A stretch of DNA of 64,000 nucleotides from Candidatus Saccharimonadota bacterium. Lineage in GTDB: Bacteria; Patescibacteriota; Saccharimonadia; Saccharimonadales; UBA4665. Both the position numbers and the translations under genes were made by a program. Shown one piece after another: positions 42,851-51,555 of the stretch (position 1 is its first letter; each line of letters starts with the position of its first letter). Location of the stretch: assembly GCA_020427985.1 (NCBI GenBank), contig JAGQNR010000003.1, positions 62,001 to 126,000 of the forward strand. The letters are read 5' to 3'. The notes below the pieces were generated by a model. It was not told the DNA's origin. It worked only from the letters and a program-made list of their open reading frames with translations, and did not search any database.

Positions 42851-43666
42851 CTAGCCTAGCCAATATTTACCGTCTTTTTGGCAAATTAGTCCCTCTTTTT
42901 CGAGTTCATATAGTACGGTAGCCAGTCGCTCATCGGTAATAGTGCTAGCGAGCTGCAATCCCGTTTGGGGTGTATCTAGGGCTCGTAAGACTGCACCGCG
43001 AACTTGACGTTTTGAGCCCTCAAACTTAGACTGTTTTTTATAATGAGCGCTCTGGGCATTGTTGCGAACTTGAGTCTTTAGGTAAGTACCGTAGTCCATG
43101 AGTGCCCAATAAAACTCGCGTGGGTTTTCGCGATCAAGTGTCTGTTCTAGCAAATCCCGGATGAAATCATCAGATACAGTTTTATCATCCGAGGTGAAAT
43201 GGTGTATATACACTGTACGAATATTGGTTTCGATAAAGACCGCTGGTTGGTTATAGGCGTAGGCCAAAATGGCACCGGCAGTATTGCTCCCAATACCCGG
43301 CAATTCTTGGAGCTCGCTGCGCGTAGTTGGAAAATTATTGCCATGAGCAATGCTTATTGCCGCTTGCCACAAAAACTTAGCCCGTCGGTTGTAGCCAAGT
43401 CCCTGCCATGCACGCAGCACATCGGCAAGTTCCGCTGCTGCAAGACGTTCGAGCGTTGGGTATTGCTTTATAAAATCGTGAAACTTTGGCTCAACCCGTG
43501 ACACCTGGGTCTGCTGAAGCATTATTTCACTTACCAAAATGATGTAAGGGTCAAACCTTTCCATGTCACCCGATTGGCGCCACAGCAAATCATGTCGACC
43601 ATGCTGGTCGTAATACTCCCAAAGAATTTCTAAAAACGACTGTATTTGCGTGTTAGTGAGCTGCAT
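42851..43666 (-). CDS. MutY-like adenine glycosylase without an iron-sulfur cluster
   Basis: A 271-residue HhH-GPD DNA glycosylase. SEIMLQQTQV places the catalytic Glu at residue 47, and LPGIGSNTAGAILAYA is the helix-hairpin-helix. The usual catalytic Asp of the next strand is replaced in FIETNIRTV by Glu. The four Cys of the MutY 4Fe-4S loop are absent (region around LKTQVRNNAQSAHY). The C-terminus is a small winged-helix-like part (TVLYELEKEGLICQKDGKYWL), not the NUDIX-like domain. TATGAT ends 6 bp before the ATG. Confidence 0.88.
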   Translation of the reverse strand: MQLTNTQIQSFLEILWEYYDQHGRHDLLWRQSGDMERFDPYIILVSEIMLQQTQVSRVEPKFHDFIKQYPTLERLAAAELADVLRAWQGLGYNRRAKFLWQAAISIAHGNNFPTTRSELQELPGIGSNTAGAILAYAYNQPAVFIETNIRTVYIHHFTSDDKTVSDDFIRDLLEQTLDRENPREFYWALMDYGTYLKTQVRNNAQSAHYKKQSKFEGSKRQVRGAVLRALDTPQTGLQLASTITDERLATVLYELEKEGLICQKDGKYWLG

Positions 43667-43689
43667 CTTGTCATCATATCATGACGTAT

Positions 43690-45696
43690 TTAGCGGCTAT
43701 CGGGACTGACGTCGGCAACTTTTCTGGAGTCTCCACCACTTAAACTCATGACGTAATCGGCGGCATCTCCGCCAGAAACACTACGATACAGCACTAAATC
43801 GTCGTTTAGCATACGAATACCAAATTGGACATTTGGCAACGTGGCAGCAGTGCTTTCTTGACCATTCGCTTGGCGACGAATAAAAGCTGTTTTGGCATCG
43901 CGAGAGTCAAGCCATGTGCTTACCGTACCGCTTGGTGCTACTAGATACTGTCTTGACAAAAATGAGCTCGGTGGTGTGCTGGGGGTAGGAGTATTAGCGC
44001 CAACTTTGTAGTCCAACCATTTATCGGGTGTTTGTAAGCGGTAGGTGTCGTATCCAGTCCGAATCGCAGACCAAACTTCACCCTGGTATAAAGCTTTTTT
44101 ATTGTTGCCGTCGTAGCCAATCCGGCTAAAGCTTTCCTTGGCTGCTGGGTCGGTAGCCGACAGTACATAGTAGAGCGCTGTGGTGTCGAAGAAGGATGCC
44201 GAAAAGTAGTTGGCATTTGCGAGCTGTAACCGACGCTCTTTGGGGATATCGTAGAGCATGATTTTTTGCCGATTTGGGTTAGCTGCACTGGCACCGGCTA
44301 CAGTGACTTGGTAAACAATAGCGTCGTTTTTCCAGCCAAGCAGCGCAATGCTTTCGGCGTGTTCAATCACGGTTGCTTCACCGCTCGCAATATCCACAAG
44401 CGTTAGAGCGGTGAGCAAATAACCATCTTTGTTACGCTGCTCATCTCTGGTAGAGGTAACTGCCACCGCCTTTCCGTCTGGACTCACACTAGTCGTCATG
44501 CCGGGTGATTCTAGCCCAGTTGCCTCGAGCAATACCTCGTTTTTCTTACCATCTAGGTAAGACTTGTAGACATCGTACTTGCCGCTTTGTTTAGAAACAT
44601 AAACATGCTGCTGGTTTGCCACCAGGCGTACGGGCAGCGGTTTTGTACCATCGGCGGGGGCAAGTAGTGTCTCGGAACGGTACCCTTTGGCACCAACAGT
44701 AATCTTAATATCGCTCTCGGTGGATGGCTGCAAGGTAATAACGGCCTTACCAGATTTGTCGGAGGTGGCAGTTGATTCACCACTTTCCAGTTCTACGCCA
44801 ACAATAGGCTTTCCCGACACAAAATCTGTTAACAGATAAGTAAGCTGAGTGCCACTAGGCTTCATAGCCACATCACCAAGGTCTGCTACTCGCATGCCAA
44901 TGGACACCTTTTTGGTGACTGTCGCAAAAGCGATCTTCTTGATGGTGACTGTTTGTGGTCCAAGTTTTACCCCTTTTAGCCGAGCATTGCCATCTTCGTC
45001 GGTTTTGACTTGCGTACTGCCAACTTCAACGATAGCGTTTTTGAGCGGCATGGTGGTTGAGCTGTCAATGACATGTGCCACAACACCCGAACGCATGCCG
45101 ACGAGGTTAAGCGCCAGTGTTCGAAGTGACGGTACAACACTGACCGCCCCAATCACCAGCACCGCAATACCAAGTGTAAGGTACCGCTTGCGAGGATTAT
45201 CCCACCATGCGAGTATTGCCGTCTTGAGTCTGTCGAAAAGTCCCTGCTTCATGACGATTGGCTCGGCATCGGGAATAGTAATGGGAATTTTGGTTGGTGC
45301 AGTCAAATTGTGAAGTTCGTTGGCTAGTTTCTCGGTTTGGACAACATCAGATTCGCCGAGGGTTGCAATATCAAGGTCCTCAAGGCCTTCTTCGACCTGT
45401 TTTTCGAGCTGCTTATTGATGTCTGTAATGTCGGTATCTGGTGCTGGGTCTGGTATAGGCACTGGCTCGACTGGCTTTGGGCTAATCTTTGGTGGTTCGG
45501 CTGTAACAAGCTGAGGTACCTTGCGCTCTCCCGCGACTTTGTATTCATCATGAATGAGTCCGGCGTTCTGTAGGGCGGTCATTTCTTCTTCGGTGGGCTT
45601 GCTGCCATCGAGCCGTTGGGCGGGGCCCATGAGCGTTTCTACATTCTCTGGAACAGGTTGCTCGGAGTGGTCTTGAACTGAAATTTGTTTAGTCAT
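43690..45696 (-). CDS. Surface protein: membrane anchor, Ig-like carboxypeptidase-regulatory domains and beta propeller
   Basis: A 668-residue bitopic protein. An acidic cytosolic N-terminus of about 165 residues precedes a transmembrane helix (around 172-190). Two carboxypeptidase-regulatory-like modules follow (IDSSTTMPLKNAIVEVGSTQVKTDEDGNA and FVSGKPIVGVELESGESTATSDKSGKA split), then WD40/TolB-like repeats with SVSPDGKAVAV. Probably a surface-exposed binding protein. No recognised signal of enzymatic activity. Same strand as the next large surface protein upstream. Confidence 0.75.
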   Translation of the reverse strand: MTKQISVQDHSEQPVPENVETLMGPAQRLDGSKPTEEEMTALQNAGLIHDEYKVAGERKVPQLVTAEPPKISPKPVEPVPIPDPAPDTDITDINKQLEKQVEEGLEDLDIATLGESDVVQTEKLANELHNLTAPTKIPITIPDAEPIVMKQGLFDRLKTAILAWWDNPRKRYLTLGIAVLVIGAVSVVPSLRTLALNLVGMRSGVVAHVIDSSTTMPLKNAIVEVGSTQVKTDEDGNARLKGVKLGPQTVTIKKIAFATVTKKVSIGMRVADLGDVAMKPSGTQLTYLLTDFVSGKPIVGVELESGESTATSDKSGKAVITLQPSTESDIKITVGAKGYRSETLLAPADGTKPLPVRLVANQQHVYVSKQSGKYDVYKSYLDGKKNEVLLEATGLESPGMTTSVSPDGKAVAVTSTRDEQRNKDGYLLTALTLVDIASGEATVIEHAESIALLGWKNDAIVYQVTVAGASAANPNRQKIMLYDIPKERRLQLANANYFSASFFDTTALYYVLSATDPAAKESFSRIGYDGNNKKALYQGEVWSAIRTGYDTYRLQTPDKWLDYKVGANTPTPSTPPSSFLSRQYLVAPSGTVSTWLDSRDAKTAFIRRQANGQESTAATLPNVQFGIRMLNDDLVLYRSVSGGDAADYVMSLSGGDSRKVADVSPDSR

Positions 45697-45788
45697 ACGT
45701 GTTATGCTTACATTCTAACAGACTAGGTCACAACACTCGCTATCAGTCAGCCAGTTTCTACCCCCCACACTGTAGCGGCAGCTTAGAC

Positions 45789-48700
45789 TTAGTAGTAGTA
45801 CCCCATCACGTCAATAATCACGTCTGACGTACCGTAGCCATTAAAGATACTAAAGCTTCTAGAATCATCAACTGCTACTGTCGCCTGATTAAAGGCAATG
45901 CCCGTGCTAGCTCCAAAGTTAATGTTTGAAGTGTCTGGCCGTGCAATGTCTGAACGATACAGCGTCATGTATGAGCCGGCTGCTGTGGTGCTAGGAACGG
46001 TTACATTTGCCACAATACCTTTCACCCCAGCTGGCGCATTGGCTGGTAGCTGTACCTTTAGAGTCCCTCCCGCCCCAATATGCTGCCCAGCATAGGCCAT
46101 GCCCGAGTTCGTACGCGTATCGGCTATGCGCTGCGGAACGATTGGCGCATATGACAAGCCAGCTGAAGTTGAGTAGGTTCCCACCAAGTCAACCACAGTG
46201 TTGGCCTGTGTAAACGGTAGCATGTTATAGATGCTTACCCCTTTGGCACTTACTTTGGCGGTCGATGCCTTGGCAAGTACATCCCCCTTAACGTAGTTAA
46301 GGCTTGAAGAAGTTGGCAGGGTTTCACCTGCTGGATAGGTAGTAAGGTACCCGGGCTGAGTTGGCTGTACCATCGTTAAGTTGAGCTCTGCACCTGTTTT
46401 ACCGGCAAAGTCAACAGGATTAACGGTGAGTGTTTGAGTACTATTGGGAGTAAGACGGGTATCTGCCAAACGCTTTGGCGGGTTTGACAGCGATAGGTAT
46501 GAGCCAGTTTGGTCATAATAGCCCACCACATCTACAATCACATCAACATTTCCAAAAGCATTAAAGATTGTTATCTGACCATCTGTGCCTACTCCAACTG
46601 TTGCCTGGTTATTTCTTACGTCTCCAGGTTTTAGGTTTACCACTGACGTCTGTGGTCGAGCTGCACCAGTTGGGTACACCGCAAGGTAATTGTTCGCCGT
46701 TGGGTTAACAGCGGTAATATTGACTACGGCAGCCTTGGCAGTGGCAGGAACGGTCTTATTGCCAGCGACCTTTACTGCCAATTCGGTAGCAGCTTTCATT
46801 GTTTTGCCAGCATAGGGCATGCCCGAGTTGGCGCGAGTATCTGCCACGCGCAAAGGAGTCACCGAATTAAAGCCATAGGTACTAATGCCCTCCCAGAGAA
46901 AGTTGTATGTCCATGCAGTACCACTGCCAATTTTCGTAAGACCGGATCCATCTGGGTTGACGGTATATATCCCAGCGGTTGAAGCTTGATTTGAACTTGG
47001 GTAGGTAGAAAAAGCTATTTTAGTTCCATCGGGTGCCCATTGGCTAATGTTAATTTGCCCTGTGTCAGACGGGCTAGGTATCTTAGTTTTGACCGTTGCA
47101 GACTCGATATTGATAACATAAAGTAACGAGCTTACAGCGACACCGTTCAGAGGCTGGTGGGCATTAATAAGTAGTGACTTACCATCGGGCGATACTGCTC
47201 TCTGGTCGGGCGTAACTCCATATTTCGCATCTAGACCCTGGATTGGCCTACAAAGCGGAGCGGTATTATCAAGCCGTAGTTGACAAAGATTTGTGCTAAC
47301 TAGAGTCCCGTTATCCCATTTGTTATACGTAAAGTAAATACCTTTTGAGTCTGAACCCCAGGCGTACGTTGTGTAATAATCGGTCAGGTAGGGATCGCTT
47401 CCTGTAAGCCTCATGAGTGAGGTGCCGTCGGGGTGCACTAGCCATAATTCGTTATAACTAGTGTAGCTGGCACTTCGTGAGCTGCTTAGCAACAGCCAGC
47501 TCCCGTCCGGCGACCAACCGTGAAACCGCCATTTCGCCTCTGTCATTGGTAATTGGAGTATTTTTGTGCTTATACCACCAAGTACAGACTGGAGATGAAG
47601 CTCTGCAGGAGCAGTAAAGACGTAGGTCGAGCCAGATAATACTTGCGTGCGATCGGGTATGTAGGCAAAGTTTTTGCCATCGACTGGCGATACCCTTGCA
47701 CCCCCCATATAGTTAAAGCTGTCATATGGCCGTGTTAGCTGCGTTCCAGCTAAGATACTACCATTCTTATGAGGAATTGCCGCTCCGGTTGCAATGGAAG
47801 TGGTGCGAGGTGGGGTTGCTACATATGAAGTCCACTCAGGAGCAGAGCCGCCCATATTTGTAACCCCCCCAGAACGAATTAGCGTTCCATCGGGCCTGAC
47901 AAACAAGATGCCGTCATCTTTGAATACTGCAATCGTACTGCTATCTGGTGACCATAAAGCACTACTGACCGTATAATGCATATCTGATGATTTAAATAGC
48001 TGGGTAAGCTTCTGATCTGCGAAGTTATAAGCATAGGCTGCAGCGACTCTTTCTGGATCGCAAGAACCCCCAGTAGCAGGACAAACTGATGTGTTTACCG
48101 TAACAGTAAATCCGGTACCATTAGGAGCAATACTAGAGATATTTGGAATCGAACTAAAAGTTTTATCAGCGGGGAGGTTAGCCGGCTTGAGGCTGGCGGC
48201 CATGTTATTCCAGGCAGTCCAATCTTCGCACGATTCGGTACCTGCTACCGAGTTGGCATCGATTGACATTGAACAGAGCTTCGCAGTCATTGTTGACGTG
48301 TTTTGGATGTAGATGAGCTTACTGTCATCACCTGACCATCGTCCGGCAGAAAGGGTATATGGATTTTGAACGGTTAATTTCTTCCATTCTCCCGTACTGA
48401 CCGTAAGGATATAGCTTTCTGCTGCGCTAGATGATGCGGGGTACAGCAGTGTTAATATCCGAGTACCGTCAGTCGACCAACGAATAGGGATGCCCGTGTT
48501 TTCGTTAATCGCAACAGGTGGGTTTAGTGCGGCAGTCCTTTTACCAGAGGTGCGGTCAAGTACGATGAGTTGCTTGGCTGTTTTATCATAATAGGCAACA
48601 GCATTGCCTAGCCTACTTGAATATAACGTGCCATCACTTGTTTCGGTTAGTTTTGGTAGTTGCGAGTTCCAAGTAACATCTTGGCCATCTGCCGATAAGG

Positions 48701-48974
48701 AATACTCTCCAAAGAACAAGTCTCCGTTTGGCAAGACTGCTGCCTTAGAGGCAAAAAGCATGTACGAGCCAATACCGCCAAACACGAGTGCAATTGCGGC
48801 TAAGCCGGTCCATTTGTTGGCGACCTTGCCAAAAAACGAGGATGATTGGCGCTTATGAGCGCTAGCGATTGGTGCCGAAGGCGCGGGCGCTGATTCTGCA
48901 AAATCACCAATAATTTTAGGAGCATCTTGACCCAGGTGGGTTATTTTTTCGTCTGAGCCGTGTAAATCACTCAT
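45789..48974 (-). CDS. Giant surface protein: TolB-like propeller plus three actinobacterial-type repeats
   Basis: A 1061-residue protein. Cytosolic 50 residues, a transmembrane helix (56-75), then a beta propeller with repeated WSPDxxxI-type blades (ALWSPDSSTIAVF, HGWSPDGSWLLL, ISQWAPDGTKIAF, AVSPDGKSLLI). From about residue 700 there are three repeats of about 115 residues, each with xRxADTR, a central valine-rich NITAVNPTANNYLAVYP-type strand pair and a DVIVDVVGYY-type end. Such repeats are familiar from secreted actinobacterial proteins. AGGAA precedes the ATG. Confidence 0.8.
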   Translation of the reverse strand: MSDLHGSDEKITHLGQDAPKIIGDFAESAPAPSAPIASAHKRQSSSFFGKVANKWTGLAAIALVFGGIGSYMLFASKAAVLPNGDLFFGEYSLSADGQDVTWNSQLPKLTETSDGTLYSSRLGNAVAYYDKTAKQLIVLDRTSGKRTAALNPPVAINENTGIPIRWSTDGTRILTLLYPASSSAAESYILTVSTGEWKKLTVQNPYTLSAGRWSGDDSKLIYIQNTSTMTAKLCSMSIDANSVAGTESCEDWTAWNNMAASLKPANLPADKTFSSIPNISSIAPNGTGFTVTVNTSVCPATGGSCDPERVAAAYAYNFADQKLTQLFKSSDMHYTVSSALWSPDSSTIAVFKDDGILFVRPDGTLIRSGGVTNMGGSAPEWTSYVATPPRTTSIATGAAIPHKNGSILAGTQLTRPYDSFNYMGGARVSPVDGKNFAYIPDRTQVLSGSTYVFTAPAELHLQSVLGGISTKILQLPMTEAKWRFHGWSPDGSWLLLSSSRSASYTSYNELWLVHPDGTSLMRLTGSDPYLTDYYTTYAWGSDSKGIYFTYNKWDNGTLVSTNLCQLRLDNTAPLCRPIQGLDAKYGVTPDQRAVSPDGKSLLINAHQPLNGVAVSSLLYVINIESATVKTKIPSPSDTGQINISQWAPDGTKIAFSTYPSSNQASTAGIYTVNPDGSGLTKIGSGTAWTYNFLWEGISTYGFNSVTPLRVADTRANSGMPYAGKTMKAATELAVKVAGNKTVPATAKAAVVNITAVNPTANNYLAVYPTGAARPQTSVVNLKPGDVRNNQATVGVGTDGQITIFNAFGNVDVIVDVVGYYDQTGSYLSLSNPPKRLADTRLTPNSTQTLTVNPVDFAGKTGAELNLTMVQPTQPGYLTTYPAGETLPTSSSLNYVKGDVLAKASTAKVSAKGVSIYNMLPFTQANTVVDLVGTYSTSAGLSYAPIVPQRIADTRTNSGMAYAGQHIGAGGTLKVQLPANAPAGVKGIVANVTVPSTTAAGSYMTLYRSDIARPDTSNINFGASTGIAFNQATVAVDDSRSFSIFNGYGTSDVIIDVMGYYY

Positions 48975-49132
48975 TTTTTTCCTGTCTTTAAAATAGTCTT
49001 GTTGGGCTTAGTGTACGGTTTTTGAAGCACAAGCGTCAAGAGTAATGGTTGTGTTATTTACATTCTTTTTCTCTTCTACCTGGGCCAATGCCGTACAGCT
49101 GCGCCTTTTGCAAAGCGCGTATAGTACTAGGT

Positions 49133-49309
49133 ATGGCAAAAATACTACTTTGGACAAGTATTGGTGTGTTTTCGGCACTCGGGGGCTACCTGCCCATGTT
49201 GCTCATGACGGGTGATGCAACTATTGCAAGTGTACTTGGTTCTTTGGCGGGTGGTTTATTTGGCATTTTTATGTATGTAAAGCTAAGAGATGCCGGGTAT
49301 ATCGAATAG
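49133..49309 (+). CDS. Small two-helix membrane protein
   Basis: A 58-residue protein from ATG 49133: MAKILLWTSIGVFSALGGYLP, then a second hydrophobic segment with SVLGSLAGGLFGIFMYVKL. The longer frame from 49049 is not used, because TATAGT ends 7 bp before ATG 49133. No family recognised. It precedes another membrane protein gene with its own leaderless-type promoter. Confidence 0.7.
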   Translation: MAKILLWTSIGVFSALGGYLPMLLMTGDATIASVLGSLAGGLFGIFMYVKLRDAGYIE

Positions 49310-49335
49310 GCCTCTAGGGTTGTATACTACTATTT

Positions 49336-49992
49336 ATGAATAAACTGACGCTTTACCGGCAAGACTTTGCCCTGGCCCAAACAGCGCTGTTTGTCGCTAT
49401 CTGCTTACAGATTGTCACCTGGGCAAACAATGGCAATCTCTCTTTTGGCCCTCACCCACTGATTATTTTGAGCGAAATCGCGCTGGCGGCCATATTGGGC
49501 ATGATGGCATTGCACCCTACTTTGCCCAAACGCGGCACTTACCGCACAGCGTCGTTCTCGCTACTAGGGCTTATCACCATCGAAAACATTATTTCTATCG
49601 TTTTAGTGCTCCGCCAGCTTATTAGCAATGCTTCTAGCTTGTCTGGGTATCAACTACTTGGTTCGGCTGTGGCGATATTTTTGACCAACATCATCGTGTT
49701 TGCACTCTGGTACTGGGAAATTGATAGTCCAGGCCTCACAGGCAAGCGTTGGTCGCGCCATGACCGTGATTTTTTATTCCTTCAGCACGACAAGCCACAC
49801 GACTACCCTGGTTGGCAGCCCAATTTTGTCGACTATCTTTATCATTCTGTTACGAATGCTATCAACTTTGCGCCGGCCGATACTCGGCCCATCACACGCC
49901 AGGCCAAACTACTCATGGGAGCGCAGGCACTTGTTTCGGTCACGACCCTTGCTCTCATCATCGCCCGTTCTGTCTCCATCCTCGGCCAATAG
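49336..49992 (+). CDS. Multi-spanning membrane protein, unknown
   Basis: A 218-residue protein with five hydrophobic segments (about 15-32, 44-60, 75-93, 105-125 and 195-213) and a hydrophilic loop with SRHDRDFLFLQHDKPHDYPGW. I recall similar DUF1345-like or voltage-channel-like membrane proteins, but cannot assign one with confidence. TATACT ends 7 bp before the ATG. Confidence 0.7.
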   Translation: MNKLTLYRQDFALAQTALFVAICLQIVTWANNGNLSFGPHPLIILSEIALAAILGMMALHPTLPKRGTYRTASFSLLGLITIENIISIVLVLRQLISNASSLSGYQLLGSAVAIFLTNIIVFALWYWEIDSPGLTGKRWSRHDRDFLFLQHDKPHDYPGWQPNFVDYLYHSVTNAINFAPADTRPITRQAKLLMGAQALVSVTTLALIIARSVSILGQ

Positions 49993-50005
49993 AATTTTAG
50001 ATATT

Positions 50006-50593
50006 TTAGTTAGTTACAAAGTACTTACCAATTTTAAAGCGTATTAAAACATACAAAACGGCGCAGATAACAAATATATACATCGCAAAGGCAGCACTGG
50101 CCACCGTCCATGTCTTGAGCGTCAGTAGCGTAATAGCCGCACTGAGCGCACCGTTCCGAAACACACTATGATGCTCAGTTTCTGGTTGATTGAAGGCTTT
50201 TATGAGCGTCGGTATGCCAGCGATTAAATCCGCCAAAATACTAAACACGATTGCAACGGTGCCAGTTCCGGTCGCAAACCACAAAACAAGTGCAAAAATA
50301 GATATGATGCCGCACGCAACATCAAGCTTAGTGATGTCCCAAAACGCCTTCTTGTTCATAAAAGACGCAATGAATATCAGTAGCGGACCAAAACCGACCA
50401 TAAACGTCATGAGAGCTTGCCATACGACACCTTCTCCCAGCTGTGCCGCAAAAGCGATAAGTGGTGCCAAAGCCCATAGAAACCACGTGACTCGATTGGG
50501 CTTGGTGCGACCCTGCAGCGTATTCCAAGCGTAGGTCCCGCTTCCAATAATATTTAGGAACGCCCCAACCAAAACAAACTTTTCATTAATCAT
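50006..50593 (-). CDS. Multi-spanning membrane protein, unknown
   Basis: A 195-residue protein with six or so hydrophobic segments; the first (FVLVGAFLNIIGSGTYAWNTL) is followed by GRTKPNRVTWFLWALAPLIAF. The pattern NxxxWxLW resembles SemiSWEET/PQ-loop-like carriers, which is tentative. I chose ATG 50593 because TATACT ends 6 bp before it; the upstream ATG of the open frame lies beyond this promoter. Confidence 0.68.
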   Translation of the reverse strand: MINEKFVLVGAFLNIIGSGTYAWNTLQGRTKPNRVTWFLWALAPLIAFAAQLGEGVVWQALMTFMVGFGPLLIFIASFMNKKAFWDITKLDVACGIISIFALVLWFATGTGTVAIVFSILADLIAGIPTLIKAFNQPETEHHSVFRNGALSAAITLLTLKTWTVASAAFAMYIFVICAVLYVLIRFKIGKYFVTN

Positions 50594-50615
50594 TGGGGTA
50601 GTATAGCAAACCAGC

Positions 50616-51551
50616 TTAGCTGGAAACCGTGTTAAGTTTTTTGGAATCACGCCCATCCAAATAACTCATCATCACTGCCGCTAAAAGCACCAGTACAGCG
50701 CCCATCCAGTCCCTGAAACTCAGCGCCTCTCTGTAAAACAAGTAGCCAAACACCACCCCAAAGACAATTTCGAGGTCTAGTATCACACTTGCTACAGTTG
50801 CCTTGATATGTTCAAAGCCATAGCTTGCCAATAGGCTCATTCCGACACTGAGAAGCCCGGCTCCAACGAACAGCCAATGCAAGCCCAGTGAAAAGTGTGA
50901 AAGGCTCGGTAGTAGGCGATGATTGAATGCAATACTTAAGATGTAGTTTCCAATCATCCCGACAAGTGTTGTGATGAAGGCTAACTCGTAATTATTAAGT
51001 TCTCCTGTCTGTTTCTTACGCAACACAAATGAGAGTGAAAACAATCCTCCAGAAAAAAGTGAGGCCACAGCTCCCCAGCCCAATTTCGACCAATCATCCG
51101 CGCCCGGAGATATAATGACGACCGCGCCAATAAACGACAAGACTATACAGGTTGTCTTTAATCTATTGAGTCTTTCTCCAAGCAGCCACATACCCAAAAG
51201 AGCAGTTGTAGGTACAACTTGCATCACCGTCACGATGCCTAGTTTGGCATGCTGCGCTGACCAGGCATACAGTCCAGCACCCAGAACTAAAGCAATAAAC
51301 CCTCGCAAAATAGCTAGCCATAATTCGTAACGTGAAACAGTCTTGAGGCGCTGGAAGCGTAAATGATGCCGGAACACTAAACTCATAATGACTGCCGCCC
51401 AGAAAAAACGTATATACCATTGTTCAAAAATACTCGTAGCATCACTAAAATAGCGTGCCATTACAGCTGTTAATCCATAAATTGCTGTTAACGCGACCAG
51501 CGCCAATACTGCTCTGTTAGCATCTTTGTGAAGCGCAGAACGGTGCTTCAT
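50616..51551 (-). CDS. EamA/DMT-family transporter
   Basis: A 311-residue drug/metabolite transporter with ten predicted helices in two EamA repeats: GAGLYAWSAQHAKLGIVTVMQVVPTTALLGMWLLGE in the first and GMSLLASYGFEHIKATVASVILDLEIVFGVVFGYLFYREAL in the second, each split by a turn. Starts 4 bp after the aspS stop, so probably cotranscribed. Substrate unknown. Confidence 0.88.
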   Translation of the reverse strand: MKHRSALHKDANRAVLALVALTAIYGLTAVMARYFSDATSIFEQWYIRFFWAAVIMSLVFRHHLRFQRLKTVSRYELWLAILRGFIALVLGAGLYAWSAQHAKLGIVTVMQVVPTTALLGMWLLGERLNRLKTTCIVLSFIGAVVIISPGADDWSKLGWGAVASLFSGGLFSLSFVLRKKQTGELNNYELAFITTLVGMIGNYILSIAFNHRLLPSLSHFSLGLHWLFVGAGLLSVGMSLLASYGFEHIKATVASVILDLEIVFGVVFGYLFYREALSFRDWMGAVLVLLAAVMMSYLDGRDSKKLNTVSS

Positions 51552-51555
51552 CTGA

